64,000 nucleotides of DNA. Source: Chryseobacterium sp. 52. Its GTDB lineage: Bacteria > Bacteroidota > Bacteroidia > Flavobacteriales > Weeksellaceae. Within the stretch, counting starts at the first letter, position 1; every line of letters starts with the position of its first letter. The stretch is taken from assembly GCF_002754245.1 (NCBI RefSeq), contig NZ_PEEX01000001.1:2708001-2772000 (forward strand), given 5' to 3'. A program made the position numbers and the translations under genes. The notes under the pieces are model-generated. The model worked only from the letters and a program-made list of their open reading frames with translations, searched no databases and was not told the DNA's origin. Of this stretch, positions 55,607 through 64,000 are shown piece after piece.

Positions 55607-56227
55607 ATGAAAGCACTCCTGATTTTTTCGATCATGTTGTACAATTATTTTCAACCCAATATTACAACACCAATTACCAAAGAATATCTGAGTTATTCTA
55701 TTATAAAGGATGATAAAACGATTGGCAATATCCGTGTGGAACGTTCTTTGAAAGACGATGTCACGGAATATTTTTTTGAATCCCGGGCTAAAGTGAAAAT
55801 CCTTTACAGTATTGAAATTTACGACAAAATGGGGGTCACTTTTAAGCAGAACATTCTACAGCAGGCGAAACTTTACCGAACCATGAACGGGAAATTAAAA
55901 GTGAACAATACCGCTACCTGGAATGGAAGTTTTTATAATCTTTCGGACAAAGATGGGGCCAACGGTTCTTTAAAACAATCTATTTTCAGCTCTACTGCAA
56001 GTCTGTATTTTAATGAGCCTGGAAATATAAAATCTGTTTTTTCAGAGAAATTTCAAAAAATGATTCCTATTCAGAAGATTAATTCTAAAAAATACAGGAT
56101 CGATCTGCCGAACGGAAACACAACTACTTACACTTACAGCAACGGAATTTGCACTTTAGTTGAAGCCAATACGGATTTTGCGAACCTAAAGTTTGTTCTT
56201 AATACGAACCCCAATAAAACCTATTAA
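55607..56227 (+). CDS. DUF6134-like secreted protein
   Basis: A 206-residue protein from ATG 55607 (MKALLIFSIMLYNYFQP); the longer upstream frame has a Lys/Arg-rich stretch before the signal and is rejected. The mature part is beta-rich: YLSYSIIKDDKTIGNIRVER, YFFESRAKVKIL, MNGKLKVNNTATWNGSFYNL and YRIDLPNGNTTTYTYSNGIC. This is the DUF6134-type pattern. Function unknown. Confidence 0.7.
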   Translation: MKALLIFSIMLYNYFQPNITTPITKEYLSYSIIKDDKTIGNIRVERSLKDDVTEYFFESRAKVKILYSIEIYDKMGVTFKQNILQQAKLYRTMNGKLKVNNTATWNGSFYNLSDKDGANGSLKQSIFSSTASLYFNEPGNIKSVFSEKFQKMIPIQKINSKKYRIDLPNGNTTTYTYSNGICTLVEANTDFANLKFVLNTNPNKTY

Positions 56228-56292
56228 AATACTTTTTTCTTCATTTACAGAGCATAGTGGCTATAAGAAGAATCCATAAACAATGAAATTTA

Positions 56293-56336
56293 AAACAAAA
56301 AACCTGCAATTTTATAATTGCAGGTTTTTTGTTTTT
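56293..56336 (+). terminator. Terminator after the DUF6134-like gene
   Basis: The stem AAAAAACCTGCAATT/AATTGCAGGTTTTTT with a four-base loop; bidirectional by sequence. The next 420 bases up to 56758 show no gene. Confidence 0.85.
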
Positions 56337-56758
56337 AGACTGATAATTAAAATTTAAAAGTGTGTGAATTTTAATTTAAGTATCTGTAAATAGATAATGT
56401 AAGCTGATTTGAATGTTGAATTTTAGCAGGGGAAATATAATTGTAGTTTTTAAGGTTATTGTGCCGCATTCATTCTTAGGGTTTGATGGCAACCGATGGC
56501 TTTAAAAACCTCTTTGGATGTTGATTTATTTGGACAATTTTTCCTAATACAGCTTATGAATGGAAGTTTAGGGGATAAATCCTTTCATGATGACTATTCA
56601 GCCTTTCCCTACAAACCGTGATTAAACCTAAAAAAACAAATGAAGGTCAGGTATTTTTAAACTCCATTTAACCTAAAATAGAATTATTTAGTAAAATTTC
56701 CTGTTAAGTCTTTAGGTGCAATTTTTTTTTATCTTTTAAATCCACTAAAAATATAATT

Positions 56759-57802
56759 ATGAGATATTATTTAAAACTATTTATTGTGTTTGCATTTTCA
56801 ATTTTAGGGCTTATTTCTTGTGAAAAAGACAGCGAACAACTAGATACTGCTACAAATCCTGCTATGGCCAATCCTTCTGAAGATGCCCAGGCAAATACCT
56901 TTGTAGATAAAAAAATAACTGTAGAGCATGATGAGGAGAAAATGCCTGTTTGGTTTTATGGAAAAAGTAATTCCAATACAGTAATTCTTATGGTACATGG
57001 AGGCCCGGGATCAGATATAATGGATTATAGAAACTATAAAGGAGGTACTGCTTTTAGAAAATTAGAAAACAATTATATTGTAGCCTATTGGCAACAACGT
57101 GCTGCCGGTTCGTCGCAAGGGCCAAATAACCCGGCCTACTATACAATTCCTCAATTTGCGGAAGATTGTGATGAAGTGATCTCTGCGATAAAGACCAATT
57201 TTCCAGGTAAAAAAATTGTACTGATGGGACACAGCTGGGGAGGAATGCTTACGTCATACTATTTACGAGATGCGGCTCGTAGGGCAAAAATTGCTGCCTG
57301 GGTAGATATTGCCGGAGTACATAACGGAACCATATTATTTAATTCAAGTGCTACAGACCTTACTGCAGAAGCTAACCAACGTATTTCTTTAGGACAGAAT
57401 GTTGCTTATTGGACTAGCGTAAAAAATCAGGTAGCTGCAAATCCTCAATCCATTAATAGTCTATCTTACAGTTGTATTGAAAATATTAGTGAAGTACCTG
57501 TAAAAGTACCTGTAACTGATTTTTCTTTTACCCCAAGAGCTCTTACCAGTAATCAGTACATTTTTCCGGTTCTGATCAACACAGATAATAATACCTATTT
57601 ACCAAGTTATACACTTCCCACTCTTTTGTTATGGGGGAAATATGATTTTTCGGTGTCTAAGCAATTAAGGAATCAGGTATTACAGTTGAGTGGTGCCAAT
57701 AATATAGTGAGTGTGGAATTCAATTCTTCCAGCCACTTTACCATGTTTCAGGAACCGGATTTATTTGCCGGAAGTATAAAGACTTTTATTGAGGGGCTAT
57801 AA
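56759..57802 (+). CDS. Alpha/beta-hydrolase lipoprotein (proline iminopeptidase-like)
   Basis: A 347-residue protein with a lipoprotein signal (lipobox LISC). The hydrolase core has VHGGPGSDIMDYRN (oxyanion region, HGGPG as in prolyl aminopeptidases), WQQRAAGSSQG, the nucleophile elbow GHSWGG near residue 158, a late LLLWGKYDFSVS with the acid, and SSHFTMFQEP with the His. Likely a periplasmic or surface-anchored peptidase or esterase. The complete triad suggests activity. Confidence 0.85.
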   Translation: MRYYLKLFIVFAFSILGLISCEKDSEQLDTATNPAMANPSEDAQANTFVDKKITVEHDEEKMPVWFYGKSNSNTVILMVHGGPGSDIMDYRNYKGGTAFRKLENNYIVAYWQQRAAGSSQGPNNPAYYTIPQFAEDCDEVISAIKTNFPGKKIVLMGHSWGGMLTSYYLRDAARRAKIAAWVDIAGVHNGTILFNSSATDLTAEANQRISLGQNVAYWTSVKNQVAANPQSINSLSYSCIENISEVPVKVPVTDFSFTPRALTSNQYIFPVLINTDNNTYLPSYTLPTLLLWGKYDFSVSKQLRNQVLQLSGANNIVSVEFNSSSHFTMFQEPDLFAGSIKTFIEGL

Positions 57803-57863
57803 TATATTTAAACGGGAACAGCCAGTTAGCTATTGGTTTACCAAAAGTTTTAAATACGAGCGA

Positions 57864-57909
57864 AATTAAAAAGTCTGGTTATCGGAATCGATAACCAGAC
57901 TTTTTAATT
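57864..57909. terminator. Strong bidirectional terminator
   Basis: A 20-bp perfect stem (AAAAAGTCTGGTTATCG and its complement, with ATT/AAT extension) and the loop GAAT. It lies between convergent units. Confidence 0.85.
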
Positions 57910-57923
57910 GTAGAATAAGTTCT

Positions 57924-58120
57924 CTATTTTAGCTGTTGTTGTGTCACACAGTATACTCAATTACGGCAGTCAATTTCAACCCCTTTTTTGTCAGGATATG
58001 ACTGTTGGATCATCTGGTTTTCAAATGCAACGTTCGGATCGTTGTAATTGGGTACCAGTATCCGATTTTAGCAAAAAAATAATTAATGTAAAATGCCGTT
58101 CGACATTTTTTCCATAAGTG
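57924..58120 (-). pseudogene. Truncated copy of the agmatine deiminase 3' end
   Basis: This DNA repeats the 3' end of the intact gene (62159-62375) with many substitutions and a missing stretch around the catalytic Cys segment (GGMVHC). The words TGTTGGATCATCTGGTT and TCGGATCGTTGTAAT are shared. The rest of the gene is absent. Confidence 0.75.
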
Positions 58121-58139
58121 TATCAATACAAGTACAATC

Positions 58140-58367
58140 GGGGGTACTGAAACCCTGCGGGTAAATGGAAGCATACGTACAGCAGTTACAGTCTATCCGG
58201 ATTATGTATTTGAGGATTATTTTAATGGTTTTTCCAAGCTGAATAAAGACTATAAATTTAAATCTCTTAAAGATACAGAAGCATATATCAAACAGTACAG
58301 ACATCTCCCCGGAGTTACCCCAATAACAGAGACAGAAAAAGTTGACAACGGCTATTTAATGGTCTGA
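58140..58367 (+). pseudogene. C-terminal fragment of a secreted tail-fibre-like protein
   Basis: A 75-codon frame without start: VYPDYVFEDYFNGFSKLNKD, then TEAYIKQYRHLPGVTPI and ending NGYLMV, TGA. PDYVFE...LKDTEAYIKQYRHLPGV is the common C-terminal region of Bacteroidota secreted tail-fibre/intramolecular chaperone-like proteins. It joins directly to the deiminase fragment, as after a deletion. Confidence 0.65.
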
Positions 58368-58407
58368 TGAAAAGTCTTTGCGTCTCAAGTTTCATTTTTT
58401 AAGTCTG

Positions 58408-58926
58408 TTATTTCTTTACTTTCTTTAAAGCGTCGAGGTATTTTTTCTTCACCCCGTTATCCTCTTCTTTTTCGCAAAGTGCTTCAATTATCGGAATTAA
58501 TTTTTTATTATAATCTGTCTTCAGTTTTACAATTTCTGCTAAAGCATAGGCTGTTGCCCAACGGACAACTGTTCCATTTTGGGTTGCATTAGGAATTAAA
58601 TTTTGTATCGCTTTGTCGAGTTGGTCCGGAAAAAGTTTGGCAATATTTCCAATTACTTTCGCACTTTCCCATTGTACCCTTGCTTCTTTATCTTTTAAAG
58701 CTTTCGTTACATAAATCAGTAAACTTTCGTCTGCTATACCAGGAGTTTTTTTTGTAGCATATTCAACAGCTTCTATACAAGTCGCTTTGTCACTTGCTTT
58801 TTGTTTTTCGGCATAAGATAGTAACTCCTCTAACGGTAATTCGGCATTTATCAGCCATTCGCCAATTGCTGAAACTTTCCCTTTTGCTTTTATTGTTTTG
58901 TCTTGAAATATTTGTTCTATTGTCAT
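58408..58926 (-). CDS. HEAT-repeat protein
   Basis: A 172-residue helical protein without signal. Repeats of the HEAT type are visible: LIYVTKALKDKEARVQWESA, KVIGNIAKLFPDQLDKAI and VVRWATAYALAEIVKL. It is probably a protein-binding adaptor. Confidence 0.78.
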   Translation of the reverse strand: MTIEQIFQDKTIKAKGKVSAIGEWLINAELPLEELLSYAEKQKASDKATCIEAVEYATKKTPGIADESLLIYVTKALKDKEARVQWESAKVIGNIAKLFPDQLDKAIQNLIPNATQNGTVVRWATAYALAEIVKLKTDYNKKLIPIIEALCEKEEDNGVKKKYLDALKKVKK

Positions 58927-59156
58927 ACTTAATTGCAGGTGTTTTTTATGATCAGTCTCCTGTTTGGCAGACCGGAGTTGTAAAATCGGTCCCAGTCAGG
59001 GAACATTAGTGTAACGAAACTAAATTGAGTAATCTGTTCAGGTAATGTATCAGGTGGAAGGATCTCATCGTTAAGTTGGAGATTTCATTCCGTCTGATAC
59101 AAACAGCGAACCTTCCTGATGATTCTTCTTTTCTTGTTTTTCAGTTGTATAAATGC

Positions 59157-59624
59157 TTACTTCTTCGACTTTGGGAGTAGATTTTTTTCATACAATTCAA
59201 TCCATTCTCTGGCACTCATTTTTTTCATTAATTCGCCAATAAGCTGATACGGTATATCATCAAACTTCTTAAAACGGACACAACTTTTTCCCATATCCAG
59301 TTTTTGCTGGGTGTGCTTGGGATATTCTGCTACAAACCATTCTAACAATTGCGGGTCAGAGTAGATCCCCATATGGTAAAAATTAATGGTGTTTTTTTGT
59401 GAAGCAATGCCTGCAAACGGGAGCGGTTCGCTGGGCTTGCAGTGGTATCCTGCAGGATAAACTGTGTGCGGAACCACATATCCCAGTCCACCATAACTAA
59501 TGCCTGGTTCAAAGCCTTTGGGCAGGTTTGTTACAATGCTGTCATGCAGTTTGTTAAAGGCTTCTGATCTGTCCTCAGGAACGTTAATCAAAATGTCTTT
59601 TACTGTATTACCGATTGCTTTCAT
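59157..59624 (-). CDS. DUF1801-type protein
   Basis: A 155-residue protein with the DUF1801 (YdhG-like) pattern: LHDSIVTNLPKGFEPGISYG, LGYVVPH, NTINFYHMGIY and MGKSCVRFKKFDDIP. The start overlaps the stop of the SRPBCC gene (ATGA), so the two are coupled. The role is unknown; family members are sometimes linked to iron or antibiotic stress. Confidence 0.82.
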   Translation of the reverse strand: MKAIGNTVKDILINVPEDRSEAFNKLHDSIVTNLPKGFEPGISYGGLGYVVPHTVYPAGYHCKPSEPLPFAGIASQKNTINFYHMGIYSDPQLLEWFVAEYPKHTQQKLDMGKSCVRFKKFDDIPYQLIGELMKKMSAREWIELYEKNLLPKSKK

Positions 59625-60175
59625 GTATGTTTGTTTTGCTGTTCGTCTTTCTCAAGCAGTTCTTTTAGAGCGGCTAAACTTTCATCCATGTCTTTTGGGA
59701 AATTTTTTTCTAATAGCTGAATAAACAGATTCATGGGATATTTTAATGTACCGGAATTGATCAAAGCTACTTTAGTTTGATACTCTGATACCGCTTCGGT
59801 CTCCATGATTACATCTGCAACGGCCTCCATTGGTTTAATAAAACGAATTTGGGTCTCTATCCTTTTTCCTTCCGTTATTTTTATAATTTCCTTTTCACCT
59901 TTGCCTGCTTTTTTGTTGCCGCTCCAGGAAATAATAAAGCCAGCTGTTCCGTCTGTTCCTTCGTATTCCCAATTTCTGTTTGGATCTGCCTTGGCCCATT
60001 TATTAAACTTATCCTGGTTTTTCAGGAGTTTAAGAAAATCAAATACTTGTTGCCTGGGTGCATGAATAATGATCTCACGTTTGACGTAATGCTCCTTTTT
60101 TAGAAAAAGAGCGATAATTAAAAGCAATCCTATACTGCCAGTTATTACCAGCAGAATCGTGATGATGATGTTCAT
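59621..60175 (-). CDS. SRPBCC-family protein with N-terminal membrane anchor
   Basis: A 184-residue protein: one membrane helix (residues ~3-22), then an SRPBCC/polyketide-cyclase-like domain (VKREIIIHAPRQQVFDFLKL, FNKWAKADPNRNWEYEGTDG, GEKEIIKITEGKRIETQIRF). It binds an unknown hydrophobic ligand. It begins at the base before the KOW gene's stop and overlaps the DUF1801 gene. Confidence 0.83.
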   Translation of the reverse strand: MNIIITILLVITGSIGLLLIIALFLKKEHYVKREIIIHAPRQQVFDFLKLLKNQDKFNKWAKADPNRNWEYEGTDGTAGFIISWSGNKKAGKGEKEIIKITEGKRIETQIRFIKPMEAVADVIMETEAVSEYQTKVALINSGTLKYPMNLFIQLLEKNFPKDMDESLAALKELLEKDEQQNKHT

Positions 60176-60370
60176 TTATTTTTTAATTTGAGTTTCCAGA
60201 ATAATCACATTCTTACCAAGCGTTTTAAATCTTATATTGTTGTCTTGCTCAACAGTAATAGTAATATGCCCCGTTTTACTGGTATTAATATCTCTTACTA
60301 AACCCGATTTCCCAATGTGTGTTCCCTTGATGACTTCGCATTGATCACCATCTTTTAGTTGTTGATTCAT
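60176..60370 (-). CDS. Small KOW-motif protein
   Basis: A 64-residue protein with the KOW pattern KDGDQCEVIKGTHIGKSGLV, then NIRFKTLGKNVIIL. KOW domains bind RNA or protein. It lies between the VOC and SRPBCC genes in one run. Confidence 0.72.
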   Translation of the reverse strand: MNQQLKDGDQCEVIKGTHIGKSGLVRDINTSKTGHITITVEQDNNIRFKTLGKNVIILETQIKK

Positions 60371-60424
60371 AGATTTATTTTGTAAGCGATTCCGGTTATA
60401 ACTGCTGATTGCAATTTATGATGA

Positions 60425-60844
60425 TTATTCCGCCGGTTGTTCTGCCGGAAATTTAGAAATGTCCATATAGAAAATTTCCCAGGTGTGCCCGTCAAAATCT
60501 TCAATAGTCCGCTGTTGCATGAAGCCATAATCTTTCATTTCATTGGGTTCTGTTCCTCCAGCTTTGAGCCCGTTTTCCATTAATTGATGAACTTCATTGA
60601 GGCTGTCTAAAGATAATGAGAAAAGGCCTGCCAAACTTGATTTGGTATCTGCAATTGGCTTGGTGGCAAAGGTTGCGAATTTTTCGTGGGACAAGAGCAT
60701 CACAAAAATATTTTCGCTCCAGACCATACATTTTGCAGTGTCATCTGAAAATTGTGGGTTATTTGAAAACCCCATTGCAGTATAAAACCCCATTGATTTT
60801 TCAAGATCTTTTACTGCTAAATTGATGAAGATTTGTTTAGGCAT
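60425..60844 (-). CDS. VOC/glyoxalase-like protein
   Basis: A 139-residue protein of the vicinal-oxygen-chelate fold: MPKQIFINLAVKDLEKSMGF, YTAMGFSNN, CMVWSENIFVMLLS, and FMQQRTIEDFDGHTWEIFYM at the end. The closest known type is the DUF1801-linked group with conserved GHxWE. It is the first gene of the four-gene minus-strand run. Confidence 0.85.
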   Translation of the reverse strand: MPKQIFINLAVKDLEKSMGFYTAMGFSNNPQFSDDTAKCMVWSENIFVMLLSHEKFATFATKPIADTKSSLAGLFSLSLDSLNEVHQLMENGLKAGGTEPNEMKDYGFMQQRTIEDFDGHTWEIFYMDISKFPAEQPAE

Positions 60845-60867
60845 AATATTTTTATTTTGATTGTTAT

Positions 60868-61689
60868 TTATTTTGGTAATGTTCCCAAATCATAGTTAAT
60901 AGTTTTTAGAAAGTTAATAAATTTTTCTTTATTCCATGACATTCCCATTTTGATCACTGTGTCTGTAATTTTTGCCCTTTTTGACACCAGATATGTTGCG
61001 CTGGGAATCGGATCTGAAAATGTATTGATGAAAATTTTAGAAAGCGGGGTGAGTTCAAACCGGTCTTCTTGCTCCAGATAGGCACCCGAAACAGGAACCC
61101 AATTTGTATTCCCCAGTGACTGTTTTTGAATTTTTAAATTAAATAATGCCCGGTTAGATGAGGATCCTTTAGGGTTATAGTTGATGTAGGCCGATAATTC
61201 ATAGAGCCCGGTAATATTTACGGTAAATATATTGGTCGTGCTGTCAAAACTTACTAAAGAATCAGGGTTTACAATGGTCGTTGTAGCTGTAGGAAAAGTA
61301 ACAACGATATCTGCCGAACTACTGGCATTAATACTTTGTTGAGAAGAACTGTTGACATAACAAAATTTTGGAGTAATTAAATTGTTGATGGTTTGGGTCC
61401 CGGGTAAAGAAATCCAATCGGTTCCGTTCCAGAAATAATGTTTTCCTGCAACCACATTTAAGGGAGGCGTACCTGATGTATTGATATTGAACACAAGTAA
61501 TCCTTCTGCAGGATTGGGAATTGTAATCTTATCCTGGCTATTGGTTAAAGCTATTTTAGGTACCAGAAGACCTTTATTACTTGAATATAATTCCAACAAT
61601 GCAGATGGATGAGGGGTAGAGGTCATTATACCAACCTGTGAAAAGCTCAGTTGTGAGAGCAATAAAAAACCTAATATAATTCTTTTCAT
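60868..61689 (-). CDS. Secreted protein, possibly C1q/TNF-like
   Basis: A 273-residue protein with a signal peptide (to LSFSQ). The N-terminal ~90 residues (STPHPSALLELYSSNKGLLV, YFWNGTDWISLPG) are the common head of Bacteroidota tail-fibre/adhesin-like proteins. Residues ~115-240 are beta-rich (NPDSLVSFDSTTNIFTVNIT, GLYELSAYINYNPKG) and look like a C1q/TNF-type jelly roll. Probably surface-exposed; no T9SS tail seen. Confidence 0.68.
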   Translation of the reverse strand: MKRIILGFLLLSQLSFSQVGIMTSTPHPSALLELYSSNKGLLVPKIALTNSQDKITIPNPAEGLLVFNINTSGTPPLNVVAGKHYFWNGTDWISLPGTQTINNLITPKFCYVNSSSQQSINASSSADIVVTFPTATTTIVNPDSLVSFDSTTNIFTVNITGLYELSAYINYNPKGSSSNRALFNLKIQKQSLGNTNWVPVSGAYLEQEDRFELTPLSKIFINTFSDPIPSATYLVSKRAKITDTVIKMGMSWNKEKFINFLKTINYDLGTLPK

Positions 61690-61948
61690 CTTTATATTTT
61701 ATTTGTGTTTATAATTTTTTCTTAATAATTTGAAAGGGTAGAGGTAAGGGGAATTTACCTGGTGGCTGGAAAACAAATGCGAAAATGTTTTTTAAAATTT
61801 TCACGGTGCAAATAAAATTTATTTATCAAAAAAACAAGAAAAACACGATACCCAATTCGTACCCAATCAATACCTTTTTGTTTGCAATGTTTTGTTTTTT
61901 AGAGTTTTGTGGATTTTTTAAGAGGAAAATCCGAATTCTTTCTCCAAA

Positions 61949-61990
61949 AAAAGGCGAGAATTCATTTTAAATGAATTCTCGCCTTTTTTT
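61949..61990. terminator. Strong bidirectional terminator
   Basis: A perfect stem AAAGGCGAGAATTCATTT and its complement, with no loop, and T/A runs on both sides. It lies between the upstream of the adhesin-like gene and the end of the deiminase gene. Confidence 0.85.
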
Positions 61991-62158
61991 ATTATTAAAA
62001 CTTTACTGATTATAGTAATCTACTTATCGAGGATATATTTAATCCGCGAAAATCAGGAAGTCTGATGACCGGTTTTCATTGCAGAAGTTAAAAAACCATA
62101 GCCCTGTTAATTAAAAATTTAATGAATGGAAAAAACTTTTAATCATATAATATATTCC

Positions 62159-63280
62159 TTATTTTGGCTGTTGTTGTGTCACACAGTGTACCATTCCACC
62201 ATTCGCAAATAAATTACGGCAATCAATTCCAACCACTTTTTTATCAGGATATAACTGTTGGATCATCTGGTTGGCCACCGCGTCGTTCGGATCGTTGTAA
62301 TTCGGTACCAGTACCCGATTATTAGCAATATAATAATTGATGTAAGATGCCCGTCCGACATTTTTTCCATAAGTGGTCACTACTTCATTTTTCGTCAAAG
62401 GAATCTTGACAAACTGATAAGCACTCCCATTTTTCCCTGTAGCACTGTATAATTTATCAATATCACCATCCGGAACCTGCCAATAAGCCAGATCATTAGA
62501 ATTCATAGTGATGATAGTGGATGAATTGGCAAATCTGGCAAATCCATCAATATGCATGTCCGTGATGTCAAGGCCCGCTTTTCCATTCAGCCAGATAAAT
62601 TTGGTAACTCCTAAATTCTTGGTAAATATTGCTTCTGCCTGCTGTTGGGTCATCCCGGGATTTCTATTCGTATTAAGAATGGAACTTTTGCAAGCCATTA
62701 ATACTCCATTTCCGTCAATCTCAACACTTCCCCCTTCATTGATCATTGCTGTGTTGAGGTTTATTTTTGGAATATTAGTGTCTGCTGCAATTTTAGAAGG
62801 AATTGCATTACAGTTGTTATAGGCTGCTTTATTCCCCCAACCATTAAATCCCCAATCCTGAATAAATAACTGTCCATTATTATCTTTTACATAAATGGGT
62901 CCATTGTCTCTTACCCAAAAGTCATCCGTTGGATAAAGCTTAAAATTTACATTATTCAGCGACACTCCGGCAGTGTTCAATAATCTCACAATGCGTTGCT
63001 GTTCCGCATTGTCATATGCAATGATATGAACCTTCTCACTTTGTACAAGTTCTTTGGTCATTGCCACCCAGGTGGCATCCAGTCGATTGCGATAGGTAAC
63101 ACCGTATTGATACTCATGGGGCCATTGAAGCCAGGTTCCTTCGTGTGGGGCTGATTCTTCGGGCATTTTGTAAACAACAGCATTCGTGCTGGGAGTCTCT
63201 GGAGTTTCTGTTAAATCTCCACTAGTGCAGGAGAATAAGACAACAGGTAATAACAGGAGAGTGATTTTCTTTTTTAGCAT
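62159..63280 (-). CDS. Agmatine deiminase-family lipoprotein
   Basis: A 373-residue protein from ATG 63280, which gives a lipoprotein signal (LLLLPVVLFSCTSG). The deiminase domain has MPEESAPHEGTWLQWPHEY, DDFWVRDNGPIYV, NEGGSVEIDGNG, ITDMHIDGFARF and the catalytic-Cys segment NGGMVHCVTQQQ. The fold is the one shared by agmatine deiminase and Porphyromonas-type peptidylarginine deiminase; the lipoprotein signal means it works outside the cytoplasm. A broken copy of its 3' end lies at 57924-58120. Confidence 0.87.
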   Translation of the reverse strand: MLKKKITLLLLPVVLFSCTSGDLTETPETPSTNAVVYKMPEESAPHEGTWLQWPHEYQYGVTYRNRLDATWVAMTKELVQSEKVHIIAYDNAEQQRIVRLLNTAGVSLNNVNFKLYPTDDFWVRDNGPIYVKDNNGQLFIQDWGFNGWGNKAAYNNCNAIPSKIAADTNIPKINLNTAMINEGGSVEIDGNGVLMACKSSILNTNRNPGMTQQQAEAIFTKNLGVTKFIWLNGKAGLDITDMHIDGFARFANSSTIITMNSNDLAYWQVPDGDIDKLYSATGKNGSAYQFVKIPLTKNEVVTTYGKNVGRASYINYYIANNRVLVPNYNDPNDAVANQMIQQLYPDKKVVGIDCRNLFANGGMVHCVTQQQPK

Positions 63281-63348
63281 AATTAATCTATTTTGATGGG
63301 ACAAAATTAGATCGATAAATACTTTTAGACTTGTCCGGAATTGACAAC

Positions 63349-64000
63349 TTATTTCAGAGGTAATAAAATATAGGTCAGTTGCTCTTCCTGATTATCTGTA
63401 GTATCTATATGCTTCTCATATTTTTCTATGATGGGGGTATGTGAAAATTCAAGGCCGGAATCAAAAATCCAGCGGGAATAAATTTTCGTATAGGTTTCAT
63501 CTATAGTTTCATAGCCGCCTGTATGAGTAAAACGGGCATATTTGCCCCCAAATATCGCTTTTGAAGGGAGCTTCTTATTTTTTGCCTGAATACTGGCACA
63601 TGCATCATATCGGCAGTTGATTTCGGGTTTAATCAATGGTTCATCAGCAATAACACCAAAATATTCTGTACCTGAAACAGGAAATTCATTTTGCATCAGC
63701 CTTTTCCAGAGCCATTCAATTTCCTCATTATTGTAATCGGTTTGAATACTCTGATAATAGATCTCCATTGGCTGAAGGTATACAATTTCGGGGATAAGCA
63801 ATATATCGGATGTTATCGGAACCAGATCAGGTTCAGACAGAAGCATTTCCCTGCTTAATTTCGCTGCTTTGGGTGAAATGCCAAAATGCTGTTTAAAAGC
63901 TTTTGAAAAAGAAGCGATATTCGCAAATCCCACTTCAAGTCCTATGGAGGTCAGGCTTTCTTTACTGTAAAGAATCAGTTTATAGGCATTTTCTACTTTC
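63349..64000 (-). CDS. AraC-family regulator with GyrI-like domain, 5' end cut by window
   Basis: The frame is open through the window edge. The visible start of the fragment is the second half of an AraC DNA-binding domain (LILYSKESLTSIGLEVGFAN, IASFSKAFKQHFGISP). After a linker comes an effector-binding GyrI-like domain (VYLQPMEIYYQSIQTDYNNE, GVIADEPLIK, YARFTHTGGYETIDETYTKI, then EKYEKHI). It probably senses a small molecule and activates genes; the neighbouring deiminase, 68 bases away on the same strand, is a candidate target. Confidence 0.87.
   Translation of the reverse strand, partial: KVENAYKLILYSKESLTSIGLEVGFANIASFSKAFKQHFGISPKAAKLSREMLLSEPDLVPITSDILLIPEIVYLQPMEIYYQSIQTDYNNEEIEWLWKRLMQNEFPVSGTEYFGVIADEPLIKPEINCRYDACASIQAKNKKLPSKAIFGGKYARFTHTGGYETIDETYTKIYSRWIFDSGLEFSHTPIIEKYEKHIDTTDNQEEQLTYILLPLK

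Noticed and set aside
61785..61970. 61-residue plus-strand frame before the terminator
   Set aside because: Lys/Phe-rich translation of AT-rich DNA that runs into the terminator stem; no support as a gene.

Overview
The window is AT-rich DNA from a Bacteroidota bacterium, most likely a Flavobacteriia/Weeksellaceae member close to Chryseobacterium. The evidence is RHS proteins with a DUF6443-type N-terminus, several C-terminal type IX secretion (T9SS) sorting domains, Bacteroidota-type promoters (TTTG-N19-TAnnTTTG in front of the tRNA), a SusC/CirA-like TonB receptor, a PL8 lyase and a bacteriocin-like double-glycine leader peptide. Genus-level placement is inference. No assignment here was tested by database search.

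Layout. (1) 1-12.8 kb is an RHS polymorphic-toxin locus. One full-length secreted RHS protein is followed by a row of displaced, start-less RHS core + toxin-tip cassettes. Each tip is followed by a small lipoprotein or secreted protein, the likely immunity protein. The first two tips carry HExxH metallopeptidase motifs. The third tip is split by a 3,041-bp IS1595-like transposon (34-bp perfect inverted repeats, 8-bp target duplication) that carries passenger genes. (2) 12.9-21.8 kb: a frameshifted bacteriocin-like peptide, a phytase + TonB receptor pair, a secreted PL8 polysaccharide lyase, and small housekeeping or unknown genes. (3) 21.9-33.5 kb: tRNA-Ser, a serine recombinase, then a tightly coupled seven-gene operon. 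It encodes an all-helical GASH-like protein, two TRAFAC-type GTPases, a GAP1-like protein, an unknown protein, an EAD1-like/trypsin protease and a DNA/RNA non-specific endonuclease. This resembles the GTPase-centred conflict systems predicted by comparative genomics and is the most interesting object here. (4) 34-42.7 kb: a frameshifted lipoprotein gene, IS3 and oxidoreductase remnants, a collagen-like repeat protein with a T9SS partner, a glycosyltransferase, a desaturase, and fragments of a serine hydrolase and an OmpA protein. (5) 42.8-46.4 kb: a Hachiman defence pair (HamB helicase, HamA nuclease) with a small HTH regulator and a perfect 24-bp palindrome between divergent genes. (6) 46.4-64 kb: mostly chromosomal-type genes: CREST-like membrane protein, PIG-L deacetylase + 34-aa membrane peptide + sodium:solute symporter, DUF2911, NTF2/DJ-1 fusion, DUF6134, alpha/beta hydrolase, HEAT protein, a four-gene VOC/KOW/SRPBCC/DUF1801 run, a secreted adhesin-like protein, an agmatine-deiminase-family lipoprotein and an AraC regulator cut by the window end.

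The accessory parts (RHS tips, transposon, GTPase operon, Hachiman) are all conflict or defence related. They are bordered by decayed gene fragments, which suggests repeated insertion and loss at these sites.
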